Of a stretch of DNA of 64,000 nt, positions 7,393 to 16,724 are shown piece after piece. Every line of letters begins with the position of its first letter. Within the stretch, counting starts at the first letter, position 1. A program made the position numbers and the translations under genes. Source of the DNA: Rhodococcus rhodnii (GTDB lineage Bacteria > Actinomycetota > Actinomycetes > Mycobacteriales > Pseudonocardiaceae); the NCBI GenBank assembly GCA_000720375.1, contig JOAA01000042.1, positions 6,166 to 70,165 on the forward strand, given 5' to 3'. The notes under the pieces are model-generated. The model was not told the DNA's origin and made no database searches. It was given only the letters and a program-made list of their open reading frames with translations.

Positions 7393-8868
7393 GTGCAGCG
7401 GGTTGTCGGTAATCGGTACGAGCTCGTCCGGCCGCTTGGCCGCGGCGGGATGGGTGAGGTGTGGCTCGGCCGTGACTACCGGCTGGATCGCCACGTCGCG
7501 GTGAAGCTGCTGCGCCCCAACACTTTGCCGGCCGGCGCCGACGTCGAGGCGTTGATCCACAGGTTCGACCGGGAAGCCCGGCTGACCGCGAAACTCGAGA
7601 ACCCCGGCGTGCCCGCGGTCTACGACACCGGCCAGGACGAAGACGACCTCTACCTGGTCATGCAGCTGATCGATGGTGCGGACCTGGCGGAGTTCCAAGC
7701 GGAGAACGAGCCGGTGCCGGTGGCATGGGTGGCGGCGATCGGCGCGCAGATCGCCTCGGTGCTGGCCGCGGCGCACGCGGCCGGGCTCGTGCACCGGGAC
7801 CTCAAGCCCCGCAACGTGATGATCACCGACACCGGCGAGATCAAGATCCTCGACTTCGGCATCGCTGTGCTGCGTGACGTCGACATGACCCGGATCACCC
7901 GCACCGCGGAGACGGTCGGGACACCGGCGTACATGGCACCGGAACAAGCCATGCACGGGCAGACCAGCCCCAGCAGCGACCTCTACTCGCTCGGCTGTGT
8001 CCTCTATGAACTGGTGACCGGACGGTACGTCTTCGACGCCCACACGGCGTTGGCGATGATGCACCGGCACTACAACGACACTCCTGAGCCGGTGTTGTCG
8101 CTGCGTCCGGACGCTGATCCGCGACTGGCCGACCTGATCACACGGCTGCTCGCCAAACAGCCCGACCACCGGCCCGCCTCGGCCAACGAGGTCTACGACG
8201 TCCTGTTACCCCTGATCCCGCCGCCCAGCGGCGGGTTGATCCCGATGGATCCGACCCGGCCGTTCCGTGACCAGCTTGCCGCGCCACGGCCGCCGTCGGG
8301 CTCCGGTTCCACTGTGCCCGTGGACACGCCGACGGTTCCGGTCCTCCGACCGGTCGCTCCCGCGGGCACCATGGTCACTCCTGCTACAGCAGCGCCCCAG
8401 GTGCTGCTGCGTGACTCCGCGCCACGGCGGATCGGCGAATCGTTCTTGCTGGCATTCGGTGTGCTGGGAGTCATGACCTACGTCGACGACCTGGTGACCG
8501 GGGTACCGGTGCCGGACGTCGCGTTCACGTTCTTCGTGGTGTCGCTGCCGCTGTTCATCGGCCTGTGGATGCGCAAGCGTCGACTTGAGTTGCGTTTCCT
8601 GTGGTCACCCGGGCCGTTCGGCAAGCGAGTCCGCGGTCCCCGGCGCACCGGCCTGGGGGAGAAGATCCTCGAACGCGTCCTGCTCGTGATCGGCGGGCTC
8701 TGCACGGCCGTCTACATCGGACAGATGATCGCCGGTACGGTCAAAGGCAATCCGTTCCTGCACATCGACTCGCCGGTTCGCGGCGCGGCGATCTGCTTGG
8801 CGTTCTTGCTTCCCGGGTTGCTGATGCGGCAACGCCGGCTGGGCAAGCCCTATCCCTGGGTCTGGTAG
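7393..8868 (+). CDS. membrane-anchored Ser/Thr protein kinase
   Basis: This 491-residue Hanks-type kinase has GRGGMGEVW (P-loop), Lys38 (VAVKLL), the catalytic loop HRDLKPRN and DFG (ILDFGIAV), with the domain spanning about residues 8-275. A Pro-rich linker follows. The C-terminal part (from about residue 345) has four hydrophobic spans, with no PASTA or sensor domain. The start is GTG 7393, preceded by the SD-like repeats. It follows the methylase with no promoter evident, so the two may be co-transcribed. Substrates are unknown. Its 3' end overlaps the convergent methyltransferase by 19 bases. Confidence 0.92.
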   Translation: MQRVVGNRYELVRPLGRGGMGEVWLGRDYRLDRHVAVKLLRPNTLPAGADVEALIHRFDREARLTAKLENPGVPAVYDTGQDEDDLYLVMQLIDGADLAEFQAENEPVPVAWVAAIGAQIASVLAAAHAAGLVHRDLKPRNVMITDTGEIKILDFGIAVLRDVDMTRITRTAETVGTPAYMAPEQAMHGQTSPSSDLYSLGCVLYELVTGRYVFDAHTALAMMHRHYNDTPEPVLSLRPDADPRLADLITRLLAKQPDHRPASANEVYDVLLPLIPPPSGGLIPMDPTRPFRDQLAAPRPPSGSGSTVPVDTPTVPVLRPVAPAGTMVTPATAAPQVLLRDSAPRRIGESFLLAFGVLGVMTYVDDLVTGVPVPDVAFTFFVVSLPLFIGLWMRKRRLELRFLWSPGPFGKRVRGPRRTGLGEKILERVLLVIGGLCTAVYIGQMIAGTVKGNPFLHIDSPVRGAAICLAFLLPGLLMRQRRLGKPYPWVW

Positions 8869-9488
8869 TAGGAGTGGACCGCGGGCTGGCCCGTGTAGTT
8901 GGGGCCCGCGTTCTTGTCCGCTCCTAGGTACTTCCACGGGAACGGCGTGGTTTCCGGGCCTTGCTTGCGGATTCGTTTGGTTCTCGCGTTGTGGCTGAAG
9001 CCCGCTGCTTTCAGCGCTTGCGTCAGGTTCACCGGGTTTCCGTTGTGGTCACGGATGGCCGCCGCTTCGAAGTTGGCCACCAGCAGGCCTTCCGGTGTCA
9101 GCCACTGGGCGATCCGGGTGATGGTGCCGAGCTTGTCACCAAGGTAGTGCAACCCGTGTACGCAGGTGATGAGATCGTACTTGTGCTGCGGCGTCCACGT
9201 TTCCAGCGGAGTTTCGATCAGCGTGAGGTTGGCCGCCGGTCTGGTGATGAACTGCCCGGCCAGATCGACGCCGGTGATCCGGCTTTCCGGCAGCATGATC
9301 GCTGCCTCGTTGAGCGCTTTCCCGCTTCCGCAGCAGAGGTCCAGCCACGCCTTGGGGTTCAACCCGATGATGTCCAGCGCCAGCGCTGTCTCGTAGCTGT
9401 CCCCGCCTCTCAACGGCCTTGTTCTGTTCATCGCTCTGTTGGCGACGACGTCCGAGCGGAGGAGCTCTTCTTGGTCTGCCAGGCGCAT
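8850..9488 (-). CDS. class I SAM-dependent methyltransferase
   Basis: The 212-residue protein has the Rossmann SAM-binding motif WLDLCCGSGKALNEAA, an acidic ribose-binding residue (ITGVDLAGQF) and a post-motif LITCVHGLHYLGD. The target is unknown. It starts 3 bases after the MocR stop, so the two are likely co-transcribed. The 3' end overlaps the convergent kinase gene. Confidence 0.82.
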   Translation of the reverse strand: MRLADQEELLRSDVVANRAMNRTRPLRGGDSYETALALDIIGLNPKAWLDLCCGSGKALNEAAIMLPESRITGVDLAGQFITRPAANLTLIETPLETWTPQHKYDLITCVHGLHYLGDKLGTITRIAQWLTPEGLLVANFEAAAIRDHNGNPVNLTQALKAAGFSHNARTKRIRKQGPETTPFPWKYLGADKNAGPNYTGQPAVHSYYQTQG

Positions 9489-9491
9489 GCG

Positions 9492-10853
9492 TCAGTCTTG
9501 CAGTTCGCGCAGCACGTTCAGCAGTGCGTCAAGTGCCCCGCCGAAGGCGTTCTTGGACGACGCGCCGTACCCGACCACCAGCCCGTGCCGCTTCTCTCCC
9601 ATGGACATCGGACTGACCGTGGCCACAGCCACGGAATGCCGGCGAGCCACTGCGGGCACTTGCGCCTCGGCCGCCTCCGACAACGGCACCATCAGGTGCA
9701 ATCCGGCCGAAATCCCCTGGGGGATCAGGTGCTGCGGGAGCGCGGCGGCGAGCCGGTCCCGGCGCGAGCGGTACTCGATTCGGCAACGCCGCACGTGCCG
9801 GTCGTAAGCCCCGGTACTGATCATGTCCGCGAGAGTCAGCTGATCCAGCAACGAAGGCTGAGCCCCGCTTGTCGCGAGCGCGGCGATGACCGGGTCCACG
9901 AGCGACCGCGGCAGAACCAGCCAGCCGAGCCGCAGCGAGGGCGCCAGGGTCTTGCTGGCCGTGCCCGCGTAGATCACGCGCTCCGGTGCCAGCGCCTGCA
10001 GCGCGCCAACCTGCTGACGGTCATAGCGAAACTCGCCGTCGTAGTCGTCCTCGACGATCACCGCACCGGTCTGCGTCAGCGTCGCCCGCCGATCCGGCGA
10101 CATGGTCACGCCAAGCGGTGACTGGTGCGCCGGAGTGACCACCACAGCGGGACTTGTCAGCTCCGATATCCGCATTCCGTTGCCGTCCACCGGAACGCCG
10201 ACGATTTTCTGTCCGGTCGTCCCCGCCAGGTCACGGAATCGGTTGAAAGACGGGTCTTCGAACGCCATCTCCCGGATACCCACGCTCTGTAGCGCGTTTC
10301 CGAGGATGGTCATCGCGTGCGCGAACCCCGAGCAGATCACGATCCGTGCCGGATCTGCCAGCACGCCACGGCTTCGACCGAGGTACGCCGACAAAGTCGC
10401 GCGCAGTACGGAAGAACCGCGCGGCTCGCCGTAGCCGAAGGTCTCGTTGTGCGTGTGCTGGAGTACTCGTTTGGTCGAGGCAAGCCAGATGTCACGCGGG
10501 AATAGCGCGGCGTCCGGACGGCCCGCCATCAGGTTCCACCGCATGGCGGGTTCCCGCGAGGTGGTCGGACGCGGTTGCGTCAACGGCTGCGCGCCCGCGG
10601 TCGCGACCCGTGTCGGCGCTCCCTGGCTCGTCTGCAGGTAGCCCTCGGCCGCGAGGTCGGAGTAGACGCGAGTGACCGTTCCCCGTGCCACGCCTAGGTC
10701 ATGTGCCAGCGCCCGGGTCGACGGCACGACCGATCCGGGGCGCCAGCGGCCGTCCCTGATCGCCTGGCGGACCGCTTTCGCCAGTCCCTTCCGGCCGAGC
10801 CCCGGCGTCCAGTCCAGGTGCACGTCCAGCGAACTGGACCACTCGTCTGCCAT
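9492..10853 (-). CDS. MocR/PdxR-type GntR regulator with aminotransferase domain
   Basis: The 453-residue protein has an N-terminal GntR winged helix (LAKAVRQAIRDGRW, VPSTRALAHDLGVARGTVTRVYSDLAAEGYL) joined to a fold-type I aminotransferase domain. PLP residues are visible in EDDYDGEFRY and in the Lys of YAGTASKTLAPSLRLGW. MocR proteins bind PLP or its aldimines and control genes next to them. Start ATG 10853 is taken because the GntR domain begins there; the frame continues upstream through the divergent gene. The downstream methyltransferase is 3 bases away. Confidence 0.9.
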   Translation of the reverse strand: MADEWSSSLDVHLDWTPGLGRKGLAKAVRQAIRDGRWRPGSVVPSTRALAHDLGVARGTVTRVYSDLAAEGYLQTSQGAPTRVATAGAQPLTQPRPTTSREPAMRWNLMAGRPDAALFPRDIWLASTKRVLQHTHNETFGYGEPRGSSVLRATLSAYLGRSRGVLADPARIVICSGFAHAMTILGNALQSVGIREMAFEDPSFNRFRDLAGTTGQKIVGVPVDGNGMRISELTSPAVVVTPAHQSPLGVTMSPDRRATLTQTGAVIVEDDYDGEFRYDRQQVGALQALAPERVIYAGTASKTLAPSLRLGWLVLPRSLVDPVIAALATSGAQPSLLDQLTLADMISTGAYDRHVRRCRIEYRSRRDRLAAALPQHLIPQGISAGLHLMVPLSEAAEAQVPAVARRHSVAVATVSPMSMGEKRHGLVVGYGASSKNAFGGALDALLNVLRELQD

Positions 10854-10889
10854 AGAAAGGCACTCTACCTGTGGACAAGTATGACTTAT

Positions 10890-10911
10890 GTGGTAATTGG
10901 CAAATGACCAC
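10890..10911. promoter_or_regulatory. candidate MocR/subtilase divergent operator
   Basis: GTGGT-N12-ACCAC forms an inverted repeat, and a second GTGG at 10871-10874 repeats in direct orientation. It lies in the 78-base gap between the divergent MocR and subtilase genes. MocR proteins often bind paired direct or inverted repeats in such gaps. The assignment is by position only. Confidence 0.35.
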
Positions 10912-10931
10912 TTAGGGTGTCTGAACCGGTA

Positions 10932-13900
10932 ATGAAGTACTCGATGAAGACTTACACGACCCGCGCGGTGATCGGTGCACTGATCGCGGTATCCCTGTCG
11001 ACTCCTACGGCACATGCTGAACCATCGGCGCGGCCAATGGAACCCAGCCAGGGGATCACCCTGGTCACCGGAGACAAAGTCATCCTCGGCGGAGCAGGCG
11101 GCGCGACCGTACGCCCTGGCAACGGACGCGAGCGCATCCAGTTCCTTACCCAGCGGGACACCCGTGGCGATATGCACGTCACGCCGGTCGACGCGCTGAG
11201 CGGCCTGCGGTCCGGGCAGCTCGATCCTCGGCTCTTCAATGTCAGCCAGCTGATCAAGCACGGCTTCGGCGACGCGGCCCGGCCGGACATCCCGCTGATC
11301 GTCAGCGGAACGCTTGGCGCGCGGTCGTTGCCGAGCATCGGCGCCGACGCCGTCAAGGTCGCCAAGGATTCCGGCTTCTGGAATTCCCGGCAAGGCAGCC
11401 GGATCTGGCTGGACGGTCCGGTCAAAGCCTTGCTGGACAAGAGCGTCCCGCAGATCGGGGCACCAGCGGCTTGGCAGGCCGGGTTCACCGGCAAGGACAC
11501 CAAGGTGGCCGTGCTGGACACCGGAATCGACGGCACACACCCTGATCTGCTCGACGCGGTGGCCGACGCCAAGGACTTCACCGACAGCCCATCGGGAACC
11601 CAGGACAAGCACGGGCACGGCACCCATGTCGCGTCGATCGTGACCGGGAAGAACGAGAAGTACAACGGGGTCGCACCGGACACCCGGCTCGTTGTCGGCA
11701 AGGTCCTCAACGACCGGGGCAGCGGCACCGAATCCGGGGTGATCGCCGGCATGCAGTGGGCCGCCAGCAGCGGCGCACGCGTGATCAACATGAGCCTAGG
11801 CAGCGAGATCCCCAGTGATGGCACGGATGTGGTGTCGCAGGCGGTGAACACGCTGACCGCCCAGTCCGGTGCGCTGTTCGTGATCGCGGCGGGCAACAAC
11901 GGCGATCTGGTCGGGTCACCGGCCGCCGCCGATGCCGCGCTGACCGTCGGGGCGGTGGACTCGAAGGACGCGCTGGCGCCGTTCTCCAGCCGTGGGCCTC
12001 GGTTCCAGGACAACGCCATCAAGCCGGAGATCACCGCGCCCGGGGTGGACATCGTCGCCGCCAAGGCGAAGGGGAGCTTCCTGGCCGATCGGCTGCCCAA
12101 CATCGGCGAACACCATCTGATGATGTCCGGAACGTCCATGGCCGCGCCGCATGTGGCTGGGGCGGCGGCGATCCTGGCCGGGCAGCATCCGGACTGGAAG
12201 GCTGCCGAGCTCAAGGCGGCGCTGATGAACAGCGCGAAACCGCAGCCTGGAGTATCGATCTTCGAGCAAGGCGCCGGGCGGGTCGACGTGGCCAAAGCCG
12301 TGTCGCAGACCGTGCGGTCCATGCCTGCCAGTGTCAGCAACGGAGTTGTGCGGTGGCCGCACACCGACGACAAGCCGATCACCAACGTGCTGACGTACAC
12401 CAACTCCGGCACTTCGGACGTATCGCTGACCTTCGGCGTCGATGTGCGTGACCCGGCTGGAAAAGCGGCACCCGCGGGCATGTTCACGGTCTCGCCCGCC
12501 ACGCTGGTCGTACCAGCAGGCGGTCAGGCGCAGACTTCTCTGGTGGTCGACACGACCGTGACCGCCGCCGACGGCTTGTACAGCGGCTTTGTCACGGCTG
12601 GAGACCTGCGGACACCGATCTCGGTCACGCGGGAACCGGAAAGCCATGACGCGAAGCTGGAGTTCATCGGGTTCGACGGCAAGCCGACTCCGGACTACGC
12701 CATGCGGATCATCTCGTTCACCAATCCGTACCAGTATCAACGGTATGACGCGTCAGGGAGCCTGACTGTCCGGCTGCCGAAGGGAAAGTACTTCCTTGAG
12801 GCCCAGCTCCGCCAGGCTGACCGGCCGATGGTGATCATGACCGAGCCGGGACTGGACCTGAGCAAGGACGTCAGCCTGAAGCTGGATGCCCGTGATGCCA
12901 GACCTGTTGGCCTGACGCTGGATCGGACCGGGCTGCGGTCCGCCGAGACCTTCGTCGAACTGAGCAGCAAGATGGCGTGGGGCACGCTCGACAGCGCTGT
13001 GCGGTCGGAGTTCGGCGATGTCGTTGTCCGGCCCTCGACGACGTCCGCTCCGGGTGAGTTCCGGTACTCGGTCGGCGGGCGGTTCGCCGGGGAATCGTTG
13101 CTGTACAACGTGCGCGGTGACGCGGGCGGCAAGGTTCCCGCGAATCCCGTGCTGAAAGTGCGGGATCGGGACCTGGTGAAGGTGCGGTCGGTGCACGCCG
13201 CGACTCGCCCAGGCACGAAAGGCGTCCGCGAAGGTCTGTTCGACAAGCCGTTGCCGTACTCCTTGGACGAGTTCTACTCGCCGGGTGTCGGCTGGCACAG
13301 TTCGTTCTCCGAGCAGGATGCGGACGGCAACCCGGTCCAGAACATCTTCACCAGTGATCCGCGCGGCTTCACGCGGTCCACTGTGGAGCACTGGAACCAG
13401 GGTGTGTTCGGCCCGGTGACGCCGGAGAACTCGTTCAGGCCGTTCCGGTACGCCAGCAGGAACGCGGACACGATGGTCTTCGCCATCCCGATGTACAGCG
13501 ACTCCGGCGCCAACCGCGAAGGGTACTCGGCCAACACCGGAACCTCGACGCTGTACCGTGACGAGGTCGAGATCGCCACCCGTCCCGGCGCCGGCGGTGG
13601 GATTTTCGAGGTTCCGCCGGGCAAAGCCACGTACCGGCTGCACGTCGAGTCCACTCGGGACAGAACATTGAGCAGCAAGGTCGTCGCCGACTTCACGTTC
13701 CAGTCGGACACGGTGACCGATCCGGTGCCCGAGCCGTTGTCGCTGATGACCGTTCGGTTCACGCCATCGCTCGACGACTTCAGCCGGGCCTCGCGCGTGA
13801 TTCCGACGATCGTCCCGGTTTCGGTCGGGCACAACACCAAGGGCGATGCTTGGCCGACTCGGGTCGAGGTGTCGCACGACAAGGGCGCGACCTGGCGGGC

Positions 13901-14048
13901 CGCGCCCCTGGTTTCGTTCGGTGGCAAGTGGTACACGGTGATCGGTCACCCGCGGGACGCGGTTTCGGTGTCGTTGCGGGCCTCCGCACGCGACTCCGCG
14001 GGCAACTCGGTGAACCAGACCGTCATTGACGCGTTCGGGCTGAGGTAA
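10932..14048 (+). CDS. secreted S8 family serine peptidase (large subtilase)
   Basis: The protein is about 1038 residues. A signal peptide (MKTYTTRAVIGALIAVSL to TPTAHA) leads into a propeptide-like region. The S8 triad is complete: Asp in VAVLDTGIDGTHPD, His in KHGHGTHVAS and Ser in MSGTSMAAPHVAGAA, with the oxyanion Asn in AAGNNG. A beta-rich C-terminal half of about 550 residues follows, as in large Streptomyces subtilases. The start is uncertain among GTG 10917, ATG 10932 and ATG 10944, none with a strong ribosome site. Its stop abuts the stop of the convergent ABC gene with no intervening base. Confidence 0.9.
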   Translation: MKYSMKTYTTRAVIGALIAVSLSTPTAHAEPSARPMEPSQGITLVTGDKVILGGAGGATVRPGNGRERIQFLTQRDTRGDMHVTPVDALSGLRSGQLDPRLFNVSQLIKHGFGDAARPDIPLIVSGTLGARSLPSIGADAVKVAKDSGFWNSRQGSRIWLDGPVKALLDKSVPQIGAPAAWQAGFTGKDTKVAVLDTGIDGTHPDLLDAVADAKDFTDSPSGTQDKHGHGTHVASIVTGKNEKYNGVAPDTRLVVGKVLNDRGSGTESGVIAGMQWAASSGARVINMSLGSEIPSDGTDVVSQAVNTLTAQSGALFVIAAGNNGDLVGSPAAADAALTVGAVDSKDALAPFSSRGPRFQDNAIKPEITAPGVDIVAAKAKGSFLADRLPNIGEHHLMMSGTSMAAPHVAGAAAILAGQHPDWKAAELKAALMNSAKPQPGVSIFEQGAGRVDVAKAVSQTVRSMPASVSNGVVRWPHTDDKPITNVLTYTNSGTSDVSLTFGVDVRDPAGKAAPAGMFTVSPATLVVPAGGQAQTSLVVDTTVTAADGLYSGFVTAGDLRTPISVTREPESHDAKLEFIGFDGKPTPDYAMRIISFTNPYQYQRYDASGSLTVRLPKGKYFLEAQLRQADRPMVIMTEPGLDLSKDVSLKLDARDARPVGLTLDRTGLRSAETFVELSSKMAWGTLDSAVRSEFGDVVVRPSTTSAPGEFRYSVGGRFAGESLLYNVRGDAGGKVPANPVLKVRDRDLVKVRSVHAATRPGTKGVREGLFDKPLPYSLDEFYSPGVGWHSSFSEQDADGNPVQNIFTSDPRGFTRSTVEHWNQGVFGPVTPENSFRPFRYASRNADTMVFAIPMYSDSGANREGYSANTGTSTLYRDEVEIATRPGAGGGIFEVPPGKATYRLHVESTRDRTLSSKVVADFTFQSDTVTDPVPEPLSLMTVRFTPSLDDFSRASRVIPTIVPVSVGHNTKGDAWPTRVEVSHDKGATWRAAPLVSFGGKWYTVIGHPRDAVSVSLRASARDSAGNSVNQTVIDAFGLR

Positions 14049-16070
14049 TCAGGCGTCGAGGTACGCGGATGCTTGCAGGGTGAAAAGCTCCGCGTACCCG
14101 CCGTCCAGTGCCATCAGCTCGGCGTGCGTGCCTTGCTCGACCAGTTTTCCGTGCTCCAGCAGGATGATCCGGTCAGCCTGGCGGACCGTGGAGAACCGGT
14201 GCGAGATGTACAGCGTCGTACGGCCCTCCGCCAGTTGACGCAGCCGGGTGAACAGGTCGTGCTCGGCTTGGGCGTCCAACGCGGACGTCGGCTCGTCGAG
14301 GACCAGGATCGGGGCCTCACGCAGGAATGCCCGGGCGAGCGCGATCTTCTGCCACTCGCCGCCGGACAGGCTGACGCCTTCGTCGAACCACCGGCCCAGC
14401 GGGCTGTCGTACCCGCGTGGCAGGCGTTCGATCCGGCCGGCGATGCCTGCCCGATCGGCCGCTTGCTCGATCCGTGGCCGGTCGGTCAGGTGCCCGAGGT
14501 CGCCGAGCCCGATGTTCTCCGACGCGGTCGCCTGGTAGCTGACGTGATCCTGGAACACCGCACTGATCCGCTTCTGCAGTTCGTCCGGGTCGAACGTGCG
14601 GATGTCCACGCCGTCGAGCAGGATCCGCCCGCCGGTCGGGTCGTACAGCCGGCAGAGCAGCTTGATCAATGTGGACTTCCCCGCGCCGTTCTTACCCACC
14701 ACGGCAACGGTTTCGCCCGGTTGGATGTCGAAGCTGACGTCCTTGAGCGCGGGTTCCTTCGCACCGGGGTACGAGAACGACACGTGGTCGAACGTGATGT
14801 GCCCGCGCAACGGTTGCGGTACCGCGGCGGGGGAGTCGGGCCGGTCGATCTCAGGTTTGGTGCCCAGGAAGCGGTACAGCGTGTCGAGGTAGAGATTGTT
14901 CTCGTACATCCCGGAGAAGCTGCTGAACAACCCGCCCACCGAGGACTGCACCGAGGCTGCCGCGGCGGTGTACAGCGCGAGGTCACCCAAAGTCAACTCG
15001 CCCGAGACGGCCCTGAGCGCGATGTAGAGGTAGATCGCCGAGCCCGCGACCGTGCTGATCAGGCCCCACAACGTGCCTGCCACGTTCTTCTTGCGGATCA
15101 TCCGGCGCTGGCGCTCGTAGTAGACCTTGCCCAGCCGCTCGAACCGGTCGACCAGGTACGGGCCGAGGCCGAAAAGCTTGACCTCCTTGGCATACGTGTC
15201 CGTGGTGACCAATGAGGACAGATAGTCCATCCGGCGCCGGATCGGCGAGACCATGTAGTTCAGAATGAACGACTGCGCGCCGTACTTCGACTGCGAGATG
15301 AACAGTGGCACCGGGGCCAGCAGTGCGACCAAGGCCAGCACCGGGCTGACCGTGATCAGCAGGATGATCATGCTGCTGAAGGTGATCGCCATCCGGCCGA
15401 GCCCGAGCGCGGAGCTCATCATCGACATCGGCCGCATCGGCGCTTCCCGGTCGGCCTGCCGCAGCAGGTCGTAGGAGGCGGAGTCCTCGAAGAAGGAGAG
15501 GTGCAGCTTGCTGGAGTGCTCCATCACCTGATGCCGGATGGTGAGCGTCATCCGTTCCTGCAACAACTGCTGGCTGACGGCGGTCAGCATGGTCGCGACG
15601 GACTGGAAGATGAAGATCACCAGCTGGAACGCGGCGATACCGACGATCTTGCCGATCGAGGTGACGGTGAAGTCGCCGAGCAGGGGAACGTGCAGGATGG
15701 CCTGATCGGGCCGGGTGGACCCGTGGATCTGGATCGCCTCGACGACGGCGTCCATCAGGATCTTGGCCACGTACGCGGTCGCGGTGGGGATCAGTCCACT
15801 CACGACAGTGACGACCACGAGCGTGATGGTCAGCGGTCTGCTGGCCTGCCAGGACAAGCTGAAGACCCTGGGTAACGCCCGCGCGGTCCCTTTCACCGAC
15901 TCACTGAGCCGCTGGTATCGGGACTTGAAATCGCCTGCCTGACTTCGCGGGTCCGGATCCGGGATCTCGACCGGTCCGGTCAGCCCGCTGTCGGCCACGG
16001 TCTGCGGCTGCAGCCGGTTGCGGCGCCGCCGCAGCATCATCGACTCGAAACCACCCCCACCCGGCATCAT
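14049..16070 (-). CDS. ABC exporter, fused permease and ATPase
   Basis: The 673-residue half-transporter has a six-span permease domain (about residues 70-390; first span RPLTITLVVVTVVSGLIPTA) and a nucleotide-binding domain with Walker A GKNGAGKST, Q-loop VFQDHVSY, signature LSGGEWQK and Walker B ILVLDEPTSALD. It should act as a homodimer exporting a lipid, peptide or drug. It overlaps the TetR gene by 4 bases (ATGA), so TetR control of the exporter is very likely. Confidence 0.92.
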   Translation of the reverse strand: MMPGGGGFESMMLRRRRNRLQPQTVADSGLTGPVEIPDPDPRSQAGDFKSRYQRLSESVKGTARALPRVFSLSWQASRPLTITLVVVTVVSGLIPTATAYVAKILMDAVVEAIQIHGSTRPDQAILHVPLLGDFTVTSIGKIVGIAAFQLVIFIFQSVATMLTAVSQQLLQERMTLTIRHQVMEHSSKLHLSFFEDSASYDLLRQADREAPMRPMSMMSSALGLGRMAITFSSMIILLITVSPVLALVALLAPVPLFISQSKYGAQSFILNYMVSPIRRRMDYLSSLVTTDTYAKEVKLFGLGPYLVDRFERLGKVYYERQRRMIRKKNVAGTLWGLISTVAGSAIYLYIALRAVSGELTLGDLALYTAAAASVQSSVGGLFSSFSGMYENNLYLDTLYRFLGTKPEIDRPDSPAAVPQPLRGHITFDHVSFSYPGAKEPALKDVSFDIQPGETVAVVGKNGAGKSTLIKLLCRLYDPTGGRILLDGVDIRTFDPDELQKRISAVFQDHVSYQATASENIGLGDLGHLTDRPRIEQAADRAGIAGRIERLPRGYDSPLGRWFDEGVSLSGGEWQKIALARAFLREAPILVLDEPTSALDAQAEHDLFTRLRQLAEGRTTLYISHRFSTVRQADRIILLEHGKLVEQGTHAELMALDGGYAELFTLQASAYLDA

Positions 16071-16645
16071 CGGGCGGCCCCGTGCAGCAGAACGTCCACC
16101 ATGGCCGCGATATCGGGCTTCTCGTCGCCCATCCGGCCGCGCATCATCAGCAGTCCGGTGAACATCGCGGCGATCTGTTCCGGCGGCAGCCGCAACGAAT
16201 CCCGCTCGGGCTCGAAGAGTTCGGCAACGGCATCCCTGATGGCGTCGTTGCCCGGCCGCCGCTTATGCGACCCACGCTCACGCTTGTATCCCGACGCACG
16301 CAACGCCCCGAACAGCGCGCCCATCCGTTCCAACCGCGCGCCCAACGCCGACGCGGCCTCAGTAAGCCGGTCAGCCAATGGAACGTCGAGTGGGATCGCC
16401 TCGATCGCGGCGACCGCGTTGTCCGGCCGCAACGCCTCCTCGACGCACGCGTCCAGCAACTCGTCCTTGTCGGCGAACGCCCGGAAGATCGTCGCCTCAC
16501 CAATACCCGCCGCCCGAGCGATCTGACTCGTCGTCACCGCGGCCCCATGCTCGACCAACAGGGGCAGCACTGCCTGCACGATCATCGCCCGCCGCTTTTC
16601 GGGGGTCATTCCAGGCGCCCTTCGCCTGGCAGAGATCTCTGTCAT
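16067..16645 (-). CDS. TetR family repressor of the ABC exporter
   Basis: The 192-residue protein has an N-terminal TetR HTH (TTSQIARAAGIGEATIFRAFADKDELL) and a ligand-binding C-terminal domain. It precedes and overlaps the ABC exporter gene. A perfect 20-bp palindrome lies 14 bases before its ATG, implying autorepression that also governs the exporter. The ligand is unknown, though exported compounds commonly induce such repressors. Confidence 0.92.
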   Translation of the reverse strand: MTEISARRRAPGMTPEKRRAMIVQAVLPLLVEHGAAVTTSQIARAAGIGEATIFRAFADKDELLDACVEEALRPDNAVAAIEAIPLDVPLADRLTEAASALGARLERMGALFGALRASGYKRERGSHKRRPGNDAIRDAVAELFEPERDSLRLPPEQIAAMFTGLLMMRGRMGDEKPDIAAMVDVLLHGAAR

Positions 16646-16658
16646 GCCACCCAGTGTG

Positions 16659-16678
16659 CGGAGTGAGCGCTCACTCCG
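16659..16678. promoter_or_regulatory. perfect 20-bp palindrome, TetR operator
   Basis: CGGAGTGAGC followed directly by GCTCACTCCG is a perfect palindrome. On the minus strand a TTGACG hexamer (16682-16677) overlaps its edge as a plausible -35, so the palindrome fills the spacer of the TetR-exporter promoter. The core GTGAGCGCTCAC is a common TetR-type operator shape. Confidence 0.7.
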
Positions 16679-16724
16679 TCAAATGGTTAGCTCTGACCTG
16701 ACCTGGGCGAAGTCGCCCCGGTGA

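Noticed and set aside
5456..8868. Pgl or BREX phage-defence system
   Set aside because: Only a methylase-like and a kinase gene are present; PglY and PglZ equivalents are absent and the kinase is an ordinary membrane Hanks type.
12753..13949. 398-codon minus-strand frame
   Set aside because: It lies opposite the C-terminal half of the subtilase and shows no motif or ribosome site.
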